From Roseobacter insulae (GTDB lineage Bacteria; Pseudomonadota; Alphaproteobacteria; Rhodobacterales; Rhodobacteraceae), in NCBI RefSeq assembly GCF_019375555.1, contig NZ_JAHXDN010000004.1, positions 434,001-498,000 of the forward strand: a DNA stretch of 64,000 bases, in the 5' to 3' direction. The first letter of the stretch is position 1; the number at the start of each line of letters is the position of its first letter. Shown here one piece after another: positions 28,147-36,881 of this stretch. The notes under the pieces are model-generated. The model ran no database searches and was not told where the DNA came from. It saw only the letters and a list, made by a program, of their open reading frames with translations. The position numbers were made by a program, and so were the translations under genes.

Positions 28147-28617
28147 ATGCCTCGCCTGATTGCCGCGGTTCTGGCCGCCCTGCTCGCCACCGCGAGCCAT
28201 GCTCAATCCATCGCGCCCCGCGAGGGCTGGGTCGTGATTGCGACCGAAAAAACCCACGCCGACCTGTTGGGTGATCTCAAGAAGGCGATCAAGGCGCATA
28301 AAATGGGCGTGGTCACGCAGGCAGGGCCAACGGGCGCGGCGCGCAATCGCGGCATCACGATCCCGGAGAACCGGGTTGTCGGTGTTTTCAACAACGATTT
28401 CGCGGTCAAGGTACTGGCCACATCAACAGCAGCGATGATCGAAGCGCCCATCCGGTTTTACGTGACCGAGGAAACCGACGGGACAGCGACCCTGTCTTAC
28501 AAAACGCCGGGCTATGTCTTTGCGCCCTACTATGGCGAAGGGGGCGAAACACTGGAAACCCTTGCCGGGCAACTGGACGAACGCTTCAGCGCCATCGCGA
28601 CGGCGGCGACAGAGTAG
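28147..28617 (+). CDS. secreted DUF302 domain protein
   Basis: A 156-aa protein with a signal peptide (MPRLIAAVLAALLATASHAQ) and a DUF302 domain. The domain is seen as TEKTHADLLGDLKKAIKAHKMG, then VVGVFNNDFAVKVLATS and IRFYVTEETDGTATLSYKTP. DUF302 proteins are small periplasmic alpha-beta proteins without a known reaction. It follows mcl1 by 69 bp on the same strand and could be co-transcribed. The ATG at 28147 begins the signal peptide. Confidence 0.88.
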   Translation: MPRLIAAVLAALLATASHAQSIAPREGWVVIATEKTHADLLGDLKKAIKAHKMGVVTQAGPTGAARNRGITIPENRVVGVFNNDFAVKVLATSTAAMIEAPIRFYVTEETDGTATLSYKTPGYVFAPYYGEGGETLETLAGQLDERFSAIATAATE

Positions 28618-28623
28618 CAGGCC

Positions 28624-29076
28624 CTACGCCCGCGCGTCCTTGGGCGACCCCATGACGACGTAAGAGGTGATGGACGTCACCTGCGGCAGCGCCCCCAGCA
28701 TGTCGGTATGAAACCGTTTGTAGCTCGGCAGGTCGGCGCATTCGACACGCAGCATATATTCGATCGTGCCCGTGATGTTGTGACATTCCACCACCTCCGG
28801 CGCGCCAGAGATCGCGCGTTCGAATGCTTCCTGCGACGCTTTGGAATGATCCCCCAGTCCCACCCCGATGTAAGCCACGAACCCGATGCCCATCGCCGCG
28901 GGGTCGAGCACCGCCCTGTAGCCTTTTATCACGCCTGACCGCTCCAACTCCTGAACGCGCCGCAGCGATGCGGAGGGCGACAGTCCCACCCGGTCCGCCA
29001 GCTCAAGATTGCTGATCCGCCCGTGTCGGGACAGTTCGCGCAATATCTGCTCTGATTTTGCGTCAAGGGTACTCAT
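28624..29076 (-). CDS. Lrp/AsnC-family regulator
   Basis: A 150-aa protein with the N-terminal HTH (LDAKSEQILRELSRHGRISN, then LELADRVGLSPSASLRRVQE) and a RAM effector domain (VAYIGVGLGDHSKASQEAFE onward, with the HNITGTIEYMLRVE block). It is divergent from a LysE exporter gene across 72 bp. Lrp-type regulators often control a divergent amino-acid exporter, so that role is likely. An ATG seven codons upstream (29097) is less favoured. Confidence 0.93.
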   Translation of the reverse strand: MSTLDAKSEQILRELSRHGRISNLELADRVGLSPSASLRRVQELERSGVIKGYRAVLDPAAMGIGFVAYIGVGLGDHSKASQEAFERAISGAPEVVECHNITGTIEYMLRVECADLPSYKRFHTDMLGALPQVTSITSYVVMGSPKDARA

Positions 29077-29148
29077 AAGTTGCGAAAATATATCCATTTA
29101 CGCGCAGAACGCAATTTCATACGGAGAGTTCCGCGCAATCCTTGCATC
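29077..29148. promoter_or_regulatory. lrp-lysE divergent operator region
   Basis: The 72-bp gap holds TTGCG (29080-29084) and CGCAA (29110-29114) as inverted arms 30 bp apart centre to centre, around an AT-rich core. Another CGCGCAA lies near 29133. Such arms are usual in Lrp-type sites. Binding by the flanking regulator is inferred. Confidence 0.45.
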
Positions 29149-29745
29149 ATGACTCTAGAACTCCTGTCCGCCCTGACCGTCTTTGCCTTTGTCGGCTCTG
29201 CGACGCCGGGGCCCAACAACCTGATGCTCATGGCATCCGGCGCGAATTACGGCTTCACCCGCTCCATTCCCCACATGCTCGGAATATCCATCGGGTTCTC
29301 GGTCATGATCATCCTGGTGGGCGCGGGCCTTGCGCGCATTTTTGACGCCTATCCCGCCAGCTACATCGTGCTGAAAGTCGTATCGGTCCTCTACCTGACC
29401 TTCCTGGCGTGGAAGATTGCAACGGCAGCGCCCATTCGAAAAGCGGGTGAGAACGGCAAACCGATGACATTCCTGCAGGCGGCGGCGTTTCAATGGGTGA
29501 ACCCGAAGGCCTGGGCGATGGCGCTCACTGCCCTCTCGGTCTACGCACCGGGTCAGACGCTGATGGCCTTTGCCGTGGTCGCGGCGGTATTCGGCATCGT
29601 GAACCTTCCCTCCATCACTCTGTGGACGGTTTTGGGCCAGCAGATGGCGCGGGTGCTGACGAACCCAAAGCGCCTGCACATCTTCAACTGGACCATGGCG
29701 ACTTTGCTGATGGCCTCCCTCTATCCGGTCCTTGCGCCTGCCTGA
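29149..29745 (+). CDS. LysE/RhtB-family amino acid exporter
   Basis: A 198-aa inner-membrane protein with about six hydrophobic helices. It carries the family's N-terminal signature (SATPGPNNLMLMASGANYGF) and central QWVNPKAWAMALTALSVYAP. It exports an amino acid; the substrate is unknown. It is divergent from an Lrp-type regulator that probably induces it. The ATG at 29149 lies at the start of the first helix. Confidence 0.93.
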   Translation: MTLELLSALTVFAFVGSATPGPNNLMLMASGANYGFTRSIPHMLGISIGFSVMIILVGAGLARIFDAYPASYIVLKVVSVLYLTFLAWKIATAAPIRKAGENGKPMTFLQAAAFQWVNPKAWAMALTALSVYAPGQTLMAFAVVAAVFGIVNLPSITLWTVLGQQMARVLTNPKRLHIFNWTMATLLMASLYPVLAPA

Positions 29746-29808
29746 GAGCCGTTGCATTGCCTGTAAATGCCCGCCATATAAAGCAGAGCAATTACTTAAA
29801 GGTCCGTC

Positions 29809-30771
29809 ATGACCCACTATATGGATTTCGAAAAACCGCTGGCCGAGATTGAAGGCAAGGCGGAGGAGCTGCGCGCACTGGCCCGCTCGAATGAAGACAT
29901 GGACGTGACCGAGGAAGCTGCCGCGCTGGACGTCAAAGCCGGCGCGATGCTCAAAGAATTGTACAAGTCGCTGACCCCCTGGCGCAAATGCCAGGTTGCA
30001 CGCCATCCGGAGCGGCCGCATTGCCAAGCCTATATCGACGCGCTGTTTTCGGATTACACGCCTCTTGCGGGTGATCGGAACTTTGCAGACGATCACGCGG
30101 TCATGGGCGGGCTGGCGCGGTTAAACGACAAGCCGGTGATGGTGATCGGCCACGAGAAGGGCGATGACACGAAATCCCGCATTGAACGCAATTTCGGCAT
30201 GGCGCGCCCGGAAGGGTACCGCAAGGCCATCCGGCTGATGGACATCGCGCATCGCTTCGGCTTGCCGGTCATCACCCTGGTGGACACGCCCGGCGCTTAC
30301 CCCGGCAAGGGCGCAGAGGAGCGCGGCCAGTCGGAGGCCATCGCGCGCGCAACCGAGAAATGCCTGCAGATCGGCGTCCCTCTTGTGTCGGTGGTGATCG
30401 GCGAAGGCGGCTCTGGCGGTGCGGTTGCCTTTGCAACTGCCAACCGTGTGGCGATGCTGGAGCATTCGGTTTATTCGGTGATCAGCCCGGAAGGTTGTGC
30501 CTCGATCCTCTGGAAGGACGCCGAAAAGATGCGCGAAGCCGCAGAAGCGCTGCGCCTGACCGCGCAGGACCTCAAGCAGCTTGGCGTGATCGACCGCATC
30601 ATCCCGGAGCCTACCGGCGGCGCGCACCGCGACGCGAATGCAGCCATTGCCGCCGTGGGGCGTGCCCTCGAAGGGATGCTTTCCGATCTGGAAGGCAAGG
30701 TGCCCGCGGCGCTGGTTCAGGACCGCCGGTCCAAATTCCTCAACATCGGGTCGAAAGGACTCGCAGCCTAG
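29809..30771 (+). CDS. accA: acetyl-CoA carboxylase carboxyltransferase alpha subunit
   Basis: A 320-aa subunit of the carboxyltransferase, which with AccD moves the carboxyl group from biotin to acetyl-CoA for fatty acid synthesis. It begins [20 protein letters not shown]. The core is marked by [39 protein letters not shown] and [15 protein letters not shown]. The length and C-terminus are normal. Its stop overlaps the convergent GNAT gene by 4 bp. Confidence 0.98.
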   Translation: MTHYMDFEKPLAEIEGKAEELRALARSNEDMDVTEEAAALDVKAGAMLKELYKSLTPWRKCQVARHPERPHCQAYIDALFSDYTPLAGDRNFADDHAVMGGLARLNDKPVMVIGHEKGDDTKSRIERNFGMARPEGYRKAIRLMDIAHRFGLPVITLVDTPGAYPGKGAEERGQSEAIARATEKCLQIGVPLVSVVIGEGGSGGAVAFATANRVAMLEHSVYSVISPEGCASILWKDAEKMREAAEALRLTAQDLKQLGVIDRIIPEPTGGAHRDANAAIAAVGRALEGMLSDLEGKVPAALVQDRRSKFLNIGSKGLAA

Positions 30772-31253
30772 CCTGCCGTGGTGTCCAGCGCGATGCGGAA
30801 CCGCGGGCCGGGAGGATCCAGCCTGTCGAACCCCATGGCCGGGTAAATGTCATGCACAAGGGTGTTTTCCGGGTGTGTGCCAACGGACAGATAGGTGCAT
30901 CCTTCCGCACGCGCCTGTTTCTGGCTGGCCCGGATCAGGGCTTTGCCCGCCCCCATGCGCCGGGCGCGGGCTTCGACGAAAAGATGCTGCAGATCCATTC
31001 CCCGCGCCCCGAATTGCATCTGGGCCACGGGGCATAAAGCCGCATAGCCTACGACATCGCCCTGCTGTTCGGCGATCAGAATGCGCACCCATGGGTTTGC
31101 TCCCAGCACATCGCGCGCCAGTTCCTCGACGGTCACGGTCGCAATGTCGCCGTGATGTTCAGCCAGTTTTTCGACCATTTCCTGCACACGGGGCAGGTCC
31201 TCTTCGGTCACGGGGCGGACCACACCTGGAAAAAAATTACTATTTGAAGTCAT
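30768..31253 (-). CDS. GNAT-family N-acetyltransferase
   Basis: A 161-aa acetyltransferase. The acetyl-CoA binding loop is in [19 protein letters not shown], preceded by the central strand VVGYAALCP. The C-terminal [20 protein letters not shown] and YPAMGFDRL complete the fold. The acceptor is unknown. It is downstream of the GntR gene on the same strand, with an AT-rich inverted repeat between them. Confidence 0.9.
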   Translation of the reverse strand: MTSNSNFFPGVVRPVTEEDLPRVQEMVEKLAEHHGDIATVTVEELARDVLGANPWVRILIAEQQGDVVGYAALCPVAQMQFGARGMDLQHLFVEARARRMGAGKALIRASQKQARAEGCTYLSVGTHPENTLVHDIYPAMGFDRLDPPGPRFRIALDTTAG

Positions 31254-31349
31254 TTCAATATCTTACAAAACTTATGACACCCCCGCTCCCCAGATTAGGT
31301 GCCTCTATCAAAGCCGGAAACTATGGCTCTGCCGGGGCCGAACTTTGTT

Positions 31350-31374
31350 AAAATTCTACAAATAGTAGAATTTT
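31350..31374. repeat. AT-rich perfect inverted repeat (10-bp arms)
   Basis: AAAATTCTAC (31350-31359) and GTAGAATTTT (31365-31374) are perfect complements around the loop AAATA. It lies in the 147-bp gap between the GntR and GNAT genes, both minus strand. A GC-poor stem is atypical for a terminator in this genome, so an operator for the GNAT gene is as likely. The surrounding stretch is also AT-rich. Confidence 0.7.
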
Positions 31375-31400
31375 TCAAGTCCACACGTTACGTAAATTGA

Positions 31401-32051
31401 TTAGCTCGCCAACATCCGCAAACCCTGCGTGACATCAGACCGCACAGCCAGCCGCAGCCCCGGCTCGTCCCCGGCCCGCAGCGCGGCGATGATCAGGCGG
31501 TGGAACTGCGGCGGTTCGGTTTTGCGCAGCCGACCGTAGAGCGCGCGCATTGTCGGCCCCATCTGCAACCAGACGGTCTCGGCCATGGCGAGCATCGCGG
31601 GGGCCTGCGCCCTGAGGTAGAGGGTCCGGTGGAACTCCAGATTGGTTCGGATGTAGCTAACAGCATCGCGATGGGCGACAGCTTCCGCCACGGCGGTGTT
31701 GATGGTCTGCAAGCGTTCTATCAGCGCCATGTGGGCGCGCGGCAGCGCCCGGCTGGCAAGCTCCACTTCGATCAGGGCGCGCAGGGCCGCCAGTTCCTCG
31801 ATCCGCTCGTTGCTGAGTTCGGGGGTGGAGACCCGCCCCGACGACGACATCGTCAGCGCGCCCTCGGCGACCAGCCGGCGCACGGCTTCCCGCGCGGGCG
31901 TCATCGACACATCGTAATCCCGCCCGATGCCGCGCAACGTCATCGCAGCCCCGGGGGGCAAATCCCCCTGCATGATGCGGCTGCGCAGCGCGCGATAAAC
32001 CCGGTCGTGGGCGACCGGCGTGGCATCCAGGGGGCGTGGGTTCAGGATCAT
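31401..32051 (-). CDS. GntR-family regulator (FCD type)
   Basis: A 216-aa regulator with an N-terminal winged helix (AHDRVYRALRSRIMQGDLPP, DYDVSMTPAREAVRRLVAEG) and an all-helical FCD effector domain (IEELAALRALIEVELASRAL, then SYIRTNLEFHRTLYLRAQAP). Proteins of this type usually repress genes for organic-acid or sugar-acid use and sense a carboxylate. It has a perfect palindrome just 5 bp before its start codon, suggesting strong self-regulation. The target genes are not obvious. Confidence 0.93.
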   Translation of the reverse strand: MILNPRPLDATPVAHDRVYRALRSRIMQGDLPPGAAMTLRGIGRDYDVSMTPAREAVRRLVAEGALTMSSSGRVSTPELSNERIEELAALRALIEVELASRALPRAHMALIERLQTINTAVAEAVAHRDAVSYIRTNLEFHRTLYLRAQAPAMLAMAETVWLQMGPTMRALYGRLRKTEPPQFHRLIIAALRAGDEPGLRLAVRSDVTQGLRMLAS

Positions 32052-32056
32052 ACGGA

Positions 32057-32072
32057 TTTTGTGATCACAAAA
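32057..32072. promoter_or_regulatory. Perfect palindrome at the GntR gene start: likely operator
   Basis: TTTTGTGATCACAAAA is a perfect 16-bp palindrome whose inner edge is 5 bp from the ATG at 32051. The TTGT-N4-ACAA core fits sites of FCD-type GntR proteins. Its position would let a bound dimer block transcription or initiation. Autoregulation is inferred. Confidence 0.65.
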
Positions 32073-32099
32073 CGCGCGCAGGTCAAGGCCAAGGCGGTC

Positions 32100-32792
32100 T
32101 CAGGCCTCAAATCTGTACCGGTGCAAATCGCCGCCTTCGCGCCTCAGCCAGGCGCGCGGCTCCTCATAGTCGCCATGGATGCGCTGCACCTGCTGCCAGA
32201 AAGCCTGCGAATGGTTCATCTCGGCCAGATGGGCCACCTCATGCGCGGCGACGTAGTCAAGCACGTCGGGCGGCGCGAGAATCAGCCGCCATGAATACAT
32301 CAGCCGCCCTTCCGCCGTGCAGGAACCCCAGCGGGACCGCGTGTCGCGCAGCGTAATCGCCGAATAGGGTTTGCCGAGCTTCGCGGCATAGTGATCAGAC
32401 GCTTCTGCCAGACGCGCCCGGGCCAGTGTCTTGAGATGCCCGGCAAGGCGTCGGGCAACCCTCTCGGGGGCGCCGGGCACGGCCACATGGCCATCATCGA
32501 ACGCAATCTGTCGGCCGGTCCCCGGCACAACCTCGTGCATCAGCCCCCCGACCGGCAGGAAAGCCCCGACAGCGATGTCGATATCTGCGCCGCGCGCTGC
32601 AAGATGTTTGCGAATCCACCCCTCCTTTTCCCGCGCGAACTCCATCGCCTCATGCGCGGCGACGCGTTTGGGCAATGTCAGCGTCACCCGCCCGTCCAAC
32701 TGTGAAATACGCAGGGAAATGCGGCGCGCCCGCGCCGAACGACGCAAGATCAGAGGAATAGGCGGCTTACCGGGTAATATCGTGTCGGACAT
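32100..32792 (-). CDS. YgjP-like (DUF45) metallopeptidase domain protein
   Basis: A 230-aa protein of the YgjP/DUF45 group. The zinc motif H-E-V-A-H is in DYVAAHEVAHLAEMNHSQAFW, with the third ligand in the same segment's His. The upstream RDTRSRWGSCTAEGRLMYSW and RLILAPPDVL blocks are family hallmarks. The natural substrate is unknown. It stands between the GntR gene and the divergent FYDLN gene. Confidence 0.9.
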   Translation of the reverse strand: MSDTILPGKPPIPLILRRSARARRISLRISQLDGRVTLTLPKRVAAHEAMEFAREKEGWIRKHLAARGADIDIAVGAFLPVGGLMHEVVPGTGRQIAFDDGHVAVPGAPERVARRLAGHLKTLARARLAEASDHYAAKLGKPYSAITLRDTRSRWGSCTAEGRLMYSWRLILAPPDVLDYVAAHEVAHLAEMNHSQAFWQQVQRIHGDYEEPRAWLRREGGDLHRYRFEA

Positions 32793-32904
32793 ATCGGTCT
32801 CTCAAAGGTCGCCTTGCGCGCGGCAGGTCTTTACAGCCCTCGCCTCATATGGCACTTGGCCGGAATCATCTACACCTGAACCGCAATTGCAAAGGGGGTT
32901 TTTC

Positions 32905-33237
32905 ATGCCCAAGGAAGAATGGGGAACGAAGCGCCTCTGCCCCACGACCGGCAAACGTTTCTACGATCTGAACAAGAACCCGATCGTCAGCCCGTATACC
33001 GGCGAAGTGGTCGAGATCGACCTCAGCAAGTCACGCATGATCGCTGCTGACGCCGAGGACGCCGCATCGGCAAAAGCCAAGGCCAACACGGACGACGACG
33101 AAGTTGTATTGGAAGATGACGACAGCGATGTCGATGTTGATCTGGGCGATGACATCCTTGATGACGACGAAGACGACAGCGATAACGTCCCGCTGGAAGA
33201 AATCGCGGACGTGGCCGCCAACGACGACGACAACTGA
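32905..33237 (+). CDS. TIGR02300/FYDLN-acid family protein
   Basis: A 110-aa protein with the FYDLN motif at residues 19-23 (MPKEEWGTKRLCPTTGKRFY to start) and a conserved PIVSPYTGEVVEIDL. From about residue 55 it is a highly acidic low-complexity tail of Asp and Glu. The N-terminal CPTTGKRFYDLN resembles a small metal-ribbon, but only one Cys is seen. The family is restricted to alphaproteobacteria and its function is unknown. It has an AAAGGGGG ribosome binding site. Confidence 0.92.
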   Translation: MPKEEWGTKRLCPTTGKRFYDLNKNPIVSPYTGEVVEIDLSKSRMIAADAEDAASAKAKANTDDDEVVLEDDDSDVDVDLGDDILDDDEDDSDNVPLEEIADVAANDDDN

Positions 33238-33357
33238 TTTCATCAATTCGCGTGGCGGGTGTCCTTTTTTGACTTGATCCCGCCCCGCGTTGCGCCTATT
33301 CAGCGGCGCGACCCGGATTTAACGATCCATCCCTTCGGACCAGGATGGTCCGGATAT

Positions 33358-33433
33358 GGGGCCTTAGCTCAGCTGGGAGAGCGCCTGCATGGCATGCAGG
33401 AGGTCAGCGGTTCGATCCCGCTAGGCTCCACCA
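33358..33433 (+). tRNA. tRNA-Ala (anticodon GGC)
   Basis: A 76-nt tRNA. The acceptor arms GGGGCCT and AGGCTCC pair with one G-T. The D arm is GCTC/GAGC. The anticodon stem CCTGC/GCAGG carries the loop ATGGCAT with anticodon GGC. The T arm is AGCGG/CCGCT with TTCGATC. The 3' CCA is encoded. Confidence 0.97.
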
Positions 33434-33784
33434 TTCCGCCCCGGGCGGTGCACCCCTCGAAAACCTGCGGCAAACTGCTCTGCGTGGCCAGTCAGGCTCT
33501 GCTTTCGCCGCGTGATGCACCGTGATGCGTCAGCGGTGTCGTGATCGCTGCGCGCCTGTCCGGTCTGCGCACGATGGCGGATGTTTTCCCCCGCGCCACA
33601 GTCGGGGCAACGTCAATACGTGATCGGCGACAGGCAAATCATCAAGGATCAGCAGCGCGCGCCAGATTGGATCGCGGGCTGTCCAGCCGCCCTCGGTGTC
33701 AGAAAGGGCAATTGCCCGCTGCGAGAGCAAGAGCCCCGGCGCGCCGCGGCGTCGGACACCAACGCGCCGACACAGCCAGCGCGG
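33434..33784. other. Gene-free stretch after tRNA-Ala
   Basis: These 351 bp lie between the tRNA and the end of the GGDEF-EAL gene. A 66-codon minus-strand frame at 33530-33730 contains a hydrophobic run (WRALLILDDLPVADHVLTL) but no recognisable family; it may be a decayed gene or chance. A GC hairpin just after the tRNA (CCGCC, CCG, GGCGG near 33436-33448) could act in 3' processing or termination. Confidence 0.45.
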
Positions 33785-36733
33785 TTACGCCAGGCGCAGG
33801 CTTGACCGATTGCGCTTTAAATACGTCATCAGCTGTTCCAGACACAGGGGTTTGGAGAAGTAGTAACCCTGCAGCCGCTGTGCCCCGAGATCCGCAAGAA
33901 TGCGGGCCTGTTCTGCCGTTTCAACGCCCTCGGCGGTCACCCCGATGTCCAGGGCATGGCCGATGTCGATAATGGATTGCACCAGCCGCGCGGCATTGTT
34001 GCCTGTCTCAATCGGCGTGATCAGGCGCCTGTCAATCTTGAGCTGGTCAGGCGCAATCCGCTGCAAGGCGACGACGGAAGCGCGACCGCTGCCAAAATCA
34101 TCCACTTCCAGCGAGATTCCAAGCTCCCGCAGGTGATCGAGCTGCATGAGAAATGCATCACTTTCCTCCTCCAGGAAAATCGTCTCCAACAGCTCGAATG
34201 CCACGTCGCCGGAATAGCCCGCGGCAATCTGGCCAATTTTCTCGATCTCCTCGAACTGGATGCGATTGGCGCTGACATTGAACGACAGGCTCGGCAAGCT
34301 GTCCAACCCCTTGAACGACGCCTCGCATTCGATAATCGCCTTTTCGAAAATCATCCGGTCGATATCCGCGACCACGTTCAGATCCCCGGCGACGGACAAA
34401 AACCTCTCCGGGGCCAGAACGCCCTCGACCGGGTGGTGCCACCTGGCCAGAGCCTCGATACCAACCACGAGGCCGGTCCGCGCATCAACCTGGGGCTGGT
34501 AGTGGGGCAGAAACTCGCGATCTTCAAGCCCGCGCAGGATGTCGTCCGCCAGTTGTTTGGTCTGGCGCATTTCATCGATATCGGTGCGGTCGAATATAGC
34601 CACCTGGCCACGCCCGGCGCGTTTTGCCTTGTAAAGCGCCACATCGGAGTTTGTCAGCAGGTCGCCCTCTTCCGCCAGCGGCGTGCGGGCGACCCCGATG
34701 GAGGCCCCGAAACGGCACTCTCGCCCCTCGAAACAGGAAGGCTTGGAGAGATCGCGCAACAGCGCACCCGCCAGCGCCTCGGGCCGCGACGTGCCCTCCG
34801 GCACCCAAAGCAGGATGACGAATTCGTCACCGCCAATCCGCGCGATCACATCGCCGTCACGCACATTGGACCGGATGCGGTTGGCCACGTCGATCAGCAC
34901 GTGATCGCCCGCGGCGTGGCCAATCGTATCGTTGATCTGTTTGAAACGGTCGAGGTCGATGTGCAGGGCGGCCAGTTCACCGCCTTCGGTCTGCCGACGC
35001 GCAGACAGCTGCTGGAACTTCTCGGACAGGTACCGGCGGTTGCCCAAACCGGTCAGCTGATCGTGCAGCGCCTTATGCGTGATCTCGTGGTTCGCCGCTT
35101 CCAGCCGGTTTGCATATTGCTCCAACGCGCGGCGCTGTCGCACGGCCTCTGTGATGTTCAATCTCAGAACCAGCAGTTCGCCGTTTTCCGCCCGAGACCG
35201 CATGATGCGATAATGATTGTCGTTATCGAATTCGAATTCCTCGACCCCGTCAATGGCCAGATGCGGCGTCGTGTATTCCCGCAGCCAGTCCTCCTCCCGC
35301 CCCCTCGCGGCGGGGACGTGGCCGTTGTAGACCGCAAGCCGCAACACCTCCGTGACATGCATGCCTCTGCAGATATCGTCAGGGTTATCGGTCAGCGACG
35401 CAACGAAGGCCGGGTTCCAAGTCATAAGGTTCAGGTCTTTGTCATATATCGCGAAGGGGTCGGGGAAGGCGTTGATCGCGGATATCAGGCGCTCCTGCGA
35501 CTGCTGAAGCGCACGGCGTTGGCGGACCAGCTCGGTGGTATCGAGGCGCAGGATGACCAGATCGCCATTGGTCGACCGCGACCGCATGACCCGGTGATGG
35601 ATATCCCCCGCCAGTTCGATATCCTCGACCGGGGTGGCCATTTCGTTGGAGGTCTGGATTTCTTTCAGCCACTCCTCCTCGCGCCCGATGGCCGCGGCAT
35701 AGCGCCGGTTGCGTACACCAACCTGCAAGGCCGCCTGCAACGACATGCCGCGATATATTTCCGCCGGGTCATCCGTCAGGAACTCCGCGTAGCTCTGGTT
35801 CCATGCCACCAGTTCCGAATTGCCGTCGTAAATGCAAAAGGGGGCCGGGTATGCCCCGATGGCGGCCAGCAGCCGCGCCTGCAACTCCTCGGCGTTGCGG
35901 CGTTGTCGCACCAGTTCGGTGATGTCCAGCCGGATGATCACCCAGTCGCCATTCTCCGCCTTGCTGCGCAGCATCCGGTGGTGAATATCATCCGCCAGTT
36001 CAACGTCTTCGGATTTCTTGGCAACGCGCGATGCGCTCAGCAGGTCGTCGAGGAATGCCTCACGCCCTTGCTCGGGCACCGGGATGAGCCCGCAATCGAT
36101 TGCTTCGATCAATACGTCGCGAATATGCATGCCCGGGGTGATCACCTCCGGAGTCGTTGACATCGACTTCTGGTAGGCCGTGTTACTCAGCACCAACCGC
36201 ATGTCCTTGTCATATATGACAAAAGGGTCCGGGTAGGCGTTCATCGCCGACAGCATGCGTTTCTGGGTCGAAAGCAGCTCCCGATACATGCGGTCCTGTT
36301 CAGCCAGCACCCTGTCGCGGTCTTCAAGGGCTTTCGCGGCTTCGGCTTCCCGCTTTTTCAGGCCGGAGATATCGCGAAAAGTGGCGCAGGTGTAAAACCC
36401 GCCAGACCCCGTATCCTCGATCAGGAAAACGAGGATGCTGGCCCAGAACCTCGTGCCATCGGCCCGGACACATCGCAGTTCGGTGTTGACCTGTTTTTCG
36501 CCCGACCGGAATTTGGCAATCACGTTGGCGTTGTAATCGCGCCACGAGTCCTTTCCATGCGCTATGCTCGCCGGTCCGCCGACAACGTCGTCGGCCGCGT
36601 AACCGAACAGGCGGGTATAGGATTCGTTGATGTACATCAGCGTCGCCTCGGGCGAGTCAGCCCCGCGGTATGCGACGGCAATCGCATCCTGTGTCAGCGA
36701 CACATAATCCTTCAGAAAATCCGCCAGTTGCAT
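33785..36733 (-). CDS. Multi-PAS GGDEF-EAL protein (cyclic di-GMP metabolism)
   Basis: A 982-aa protein. Residues 1-125 are a PAS/PAC domain. Three tandem related PAS-like repeats of about 133 residues follow, each opening AINAFPDPFAIYDKD-like and ending in RLDITELVRQRR-like. The GGDEF domain has an intact RIGGDEF and the inhibitory RDGD site five residues before it. The EAL domain keeps its key residues (GIEALARWHHP, NVSANRIQF, FELLETIF, LEVDDFGSGRAS, LKIDRRL, TAEGVETAEQ). Both activities are possible. No signal peptide is seen, so it is probably a soluble sensor. Confidence 0.95.
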   Translation of the reverse strand: MQLADFLKDYVSLTQDAIAVAYRGADSPEATLMYINESYTRLFGYAADDVVGGPASIAHGKDSWRDYNANVIAKFRSGEKQVNTELRCVRADGTRFWASILVFLIEDTGSGGFYTCATFRDISGLKKREAEAAKALEDRDRVLAEQDRMYRELLSTQKRMLSAMNAYPDPFVIYDKDMRLVLSNTAYQKSMSTTPEVITPGMHIRDVLIEAIDCGLIPVPEQGREAFLDDLLSASRVAKKSEDVELADDIHHRMLRSKAENGDWVIIRLDITELVRQRRNAEELQARLLAAIGAYPAPFCIYDGNSELVAWNQSYAEFLTDDPAEIYRGMSLQAALQVGVRNRRYAAAIGREEEWLKEIQTSNEMATPVEDIELAGDIHHRVMRSRSTNGDLVILRLDTTELVRQRRALQQSQERLISAINAFPDPFAIYDKDLNLMTWNPAFVASLTDNPDDICRGMHVTEVLRLAVYNGHVPAARGREEDWLREYTTPHLAIDGVEEFEFDNDNHYRIMRSRAENGELLVLRLNITEAVRQRRALEQYANRLEAANHEITHKALHDQLTGLGNRRYLSEKFQQLSARRQTEGGELAALHIDLDRFKQINDTIGHAAGDHVLIDVANRIRSNVRDGDVIARIGGDEFVILLWVPEGTSRPEALAGALLRDLSKPSCFEGRECRFGASIGVARTPLAEEGDLLTNSDVALYKAKRAGRGQVAIFDRTDIDEMRQTKQLADDILRGLEDREFLPHYQPQVDARTGLVVGIEALARWHHPVEGVLAPERFLSVAGDLNVVADIDRMIFEKAIIECEASFKGLDSLPSLSFNVSANRIQFEEIEKIGQIAAGYSGDVAFELLETIFLEEESDAFLMQLDHLRELGISLEVDDFGSGRASVVALQRIAPDQLKIDRRLITPIETGNNAARLVQSIIDIGHALDIGVTAEGVETAEQARILADLGAQRLQGYYFSKPLCLEQLMTYLKRNRSSLRLA

Positions 36734-36881
36734 GCACGCGCCTTCGACTCGATACCGCGAACATAGGCAGGATTGGTTACCTGAACTGTAACCTTAGACT
36801 TTTAACTATCGGCCCACACGGGCAGCGCTGCGATGCTGTGCCGTGACCCTGAACGGGCTTTTTCAGACAGGCTGACGGGGA

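Noticed and set aside
33530-33730. A 66-codon minus-strand frame after tRNA-Ala
   Set aside because: One hydrophobic run but no family resemblance; kept only as a note on a possible remnant.
33956-36160. Long open frame antisense to the GGDEF-EAL gene
   Set aside because: The sense strand encodes intact catalytic motifs; the antisense frame reflects codon bias only.
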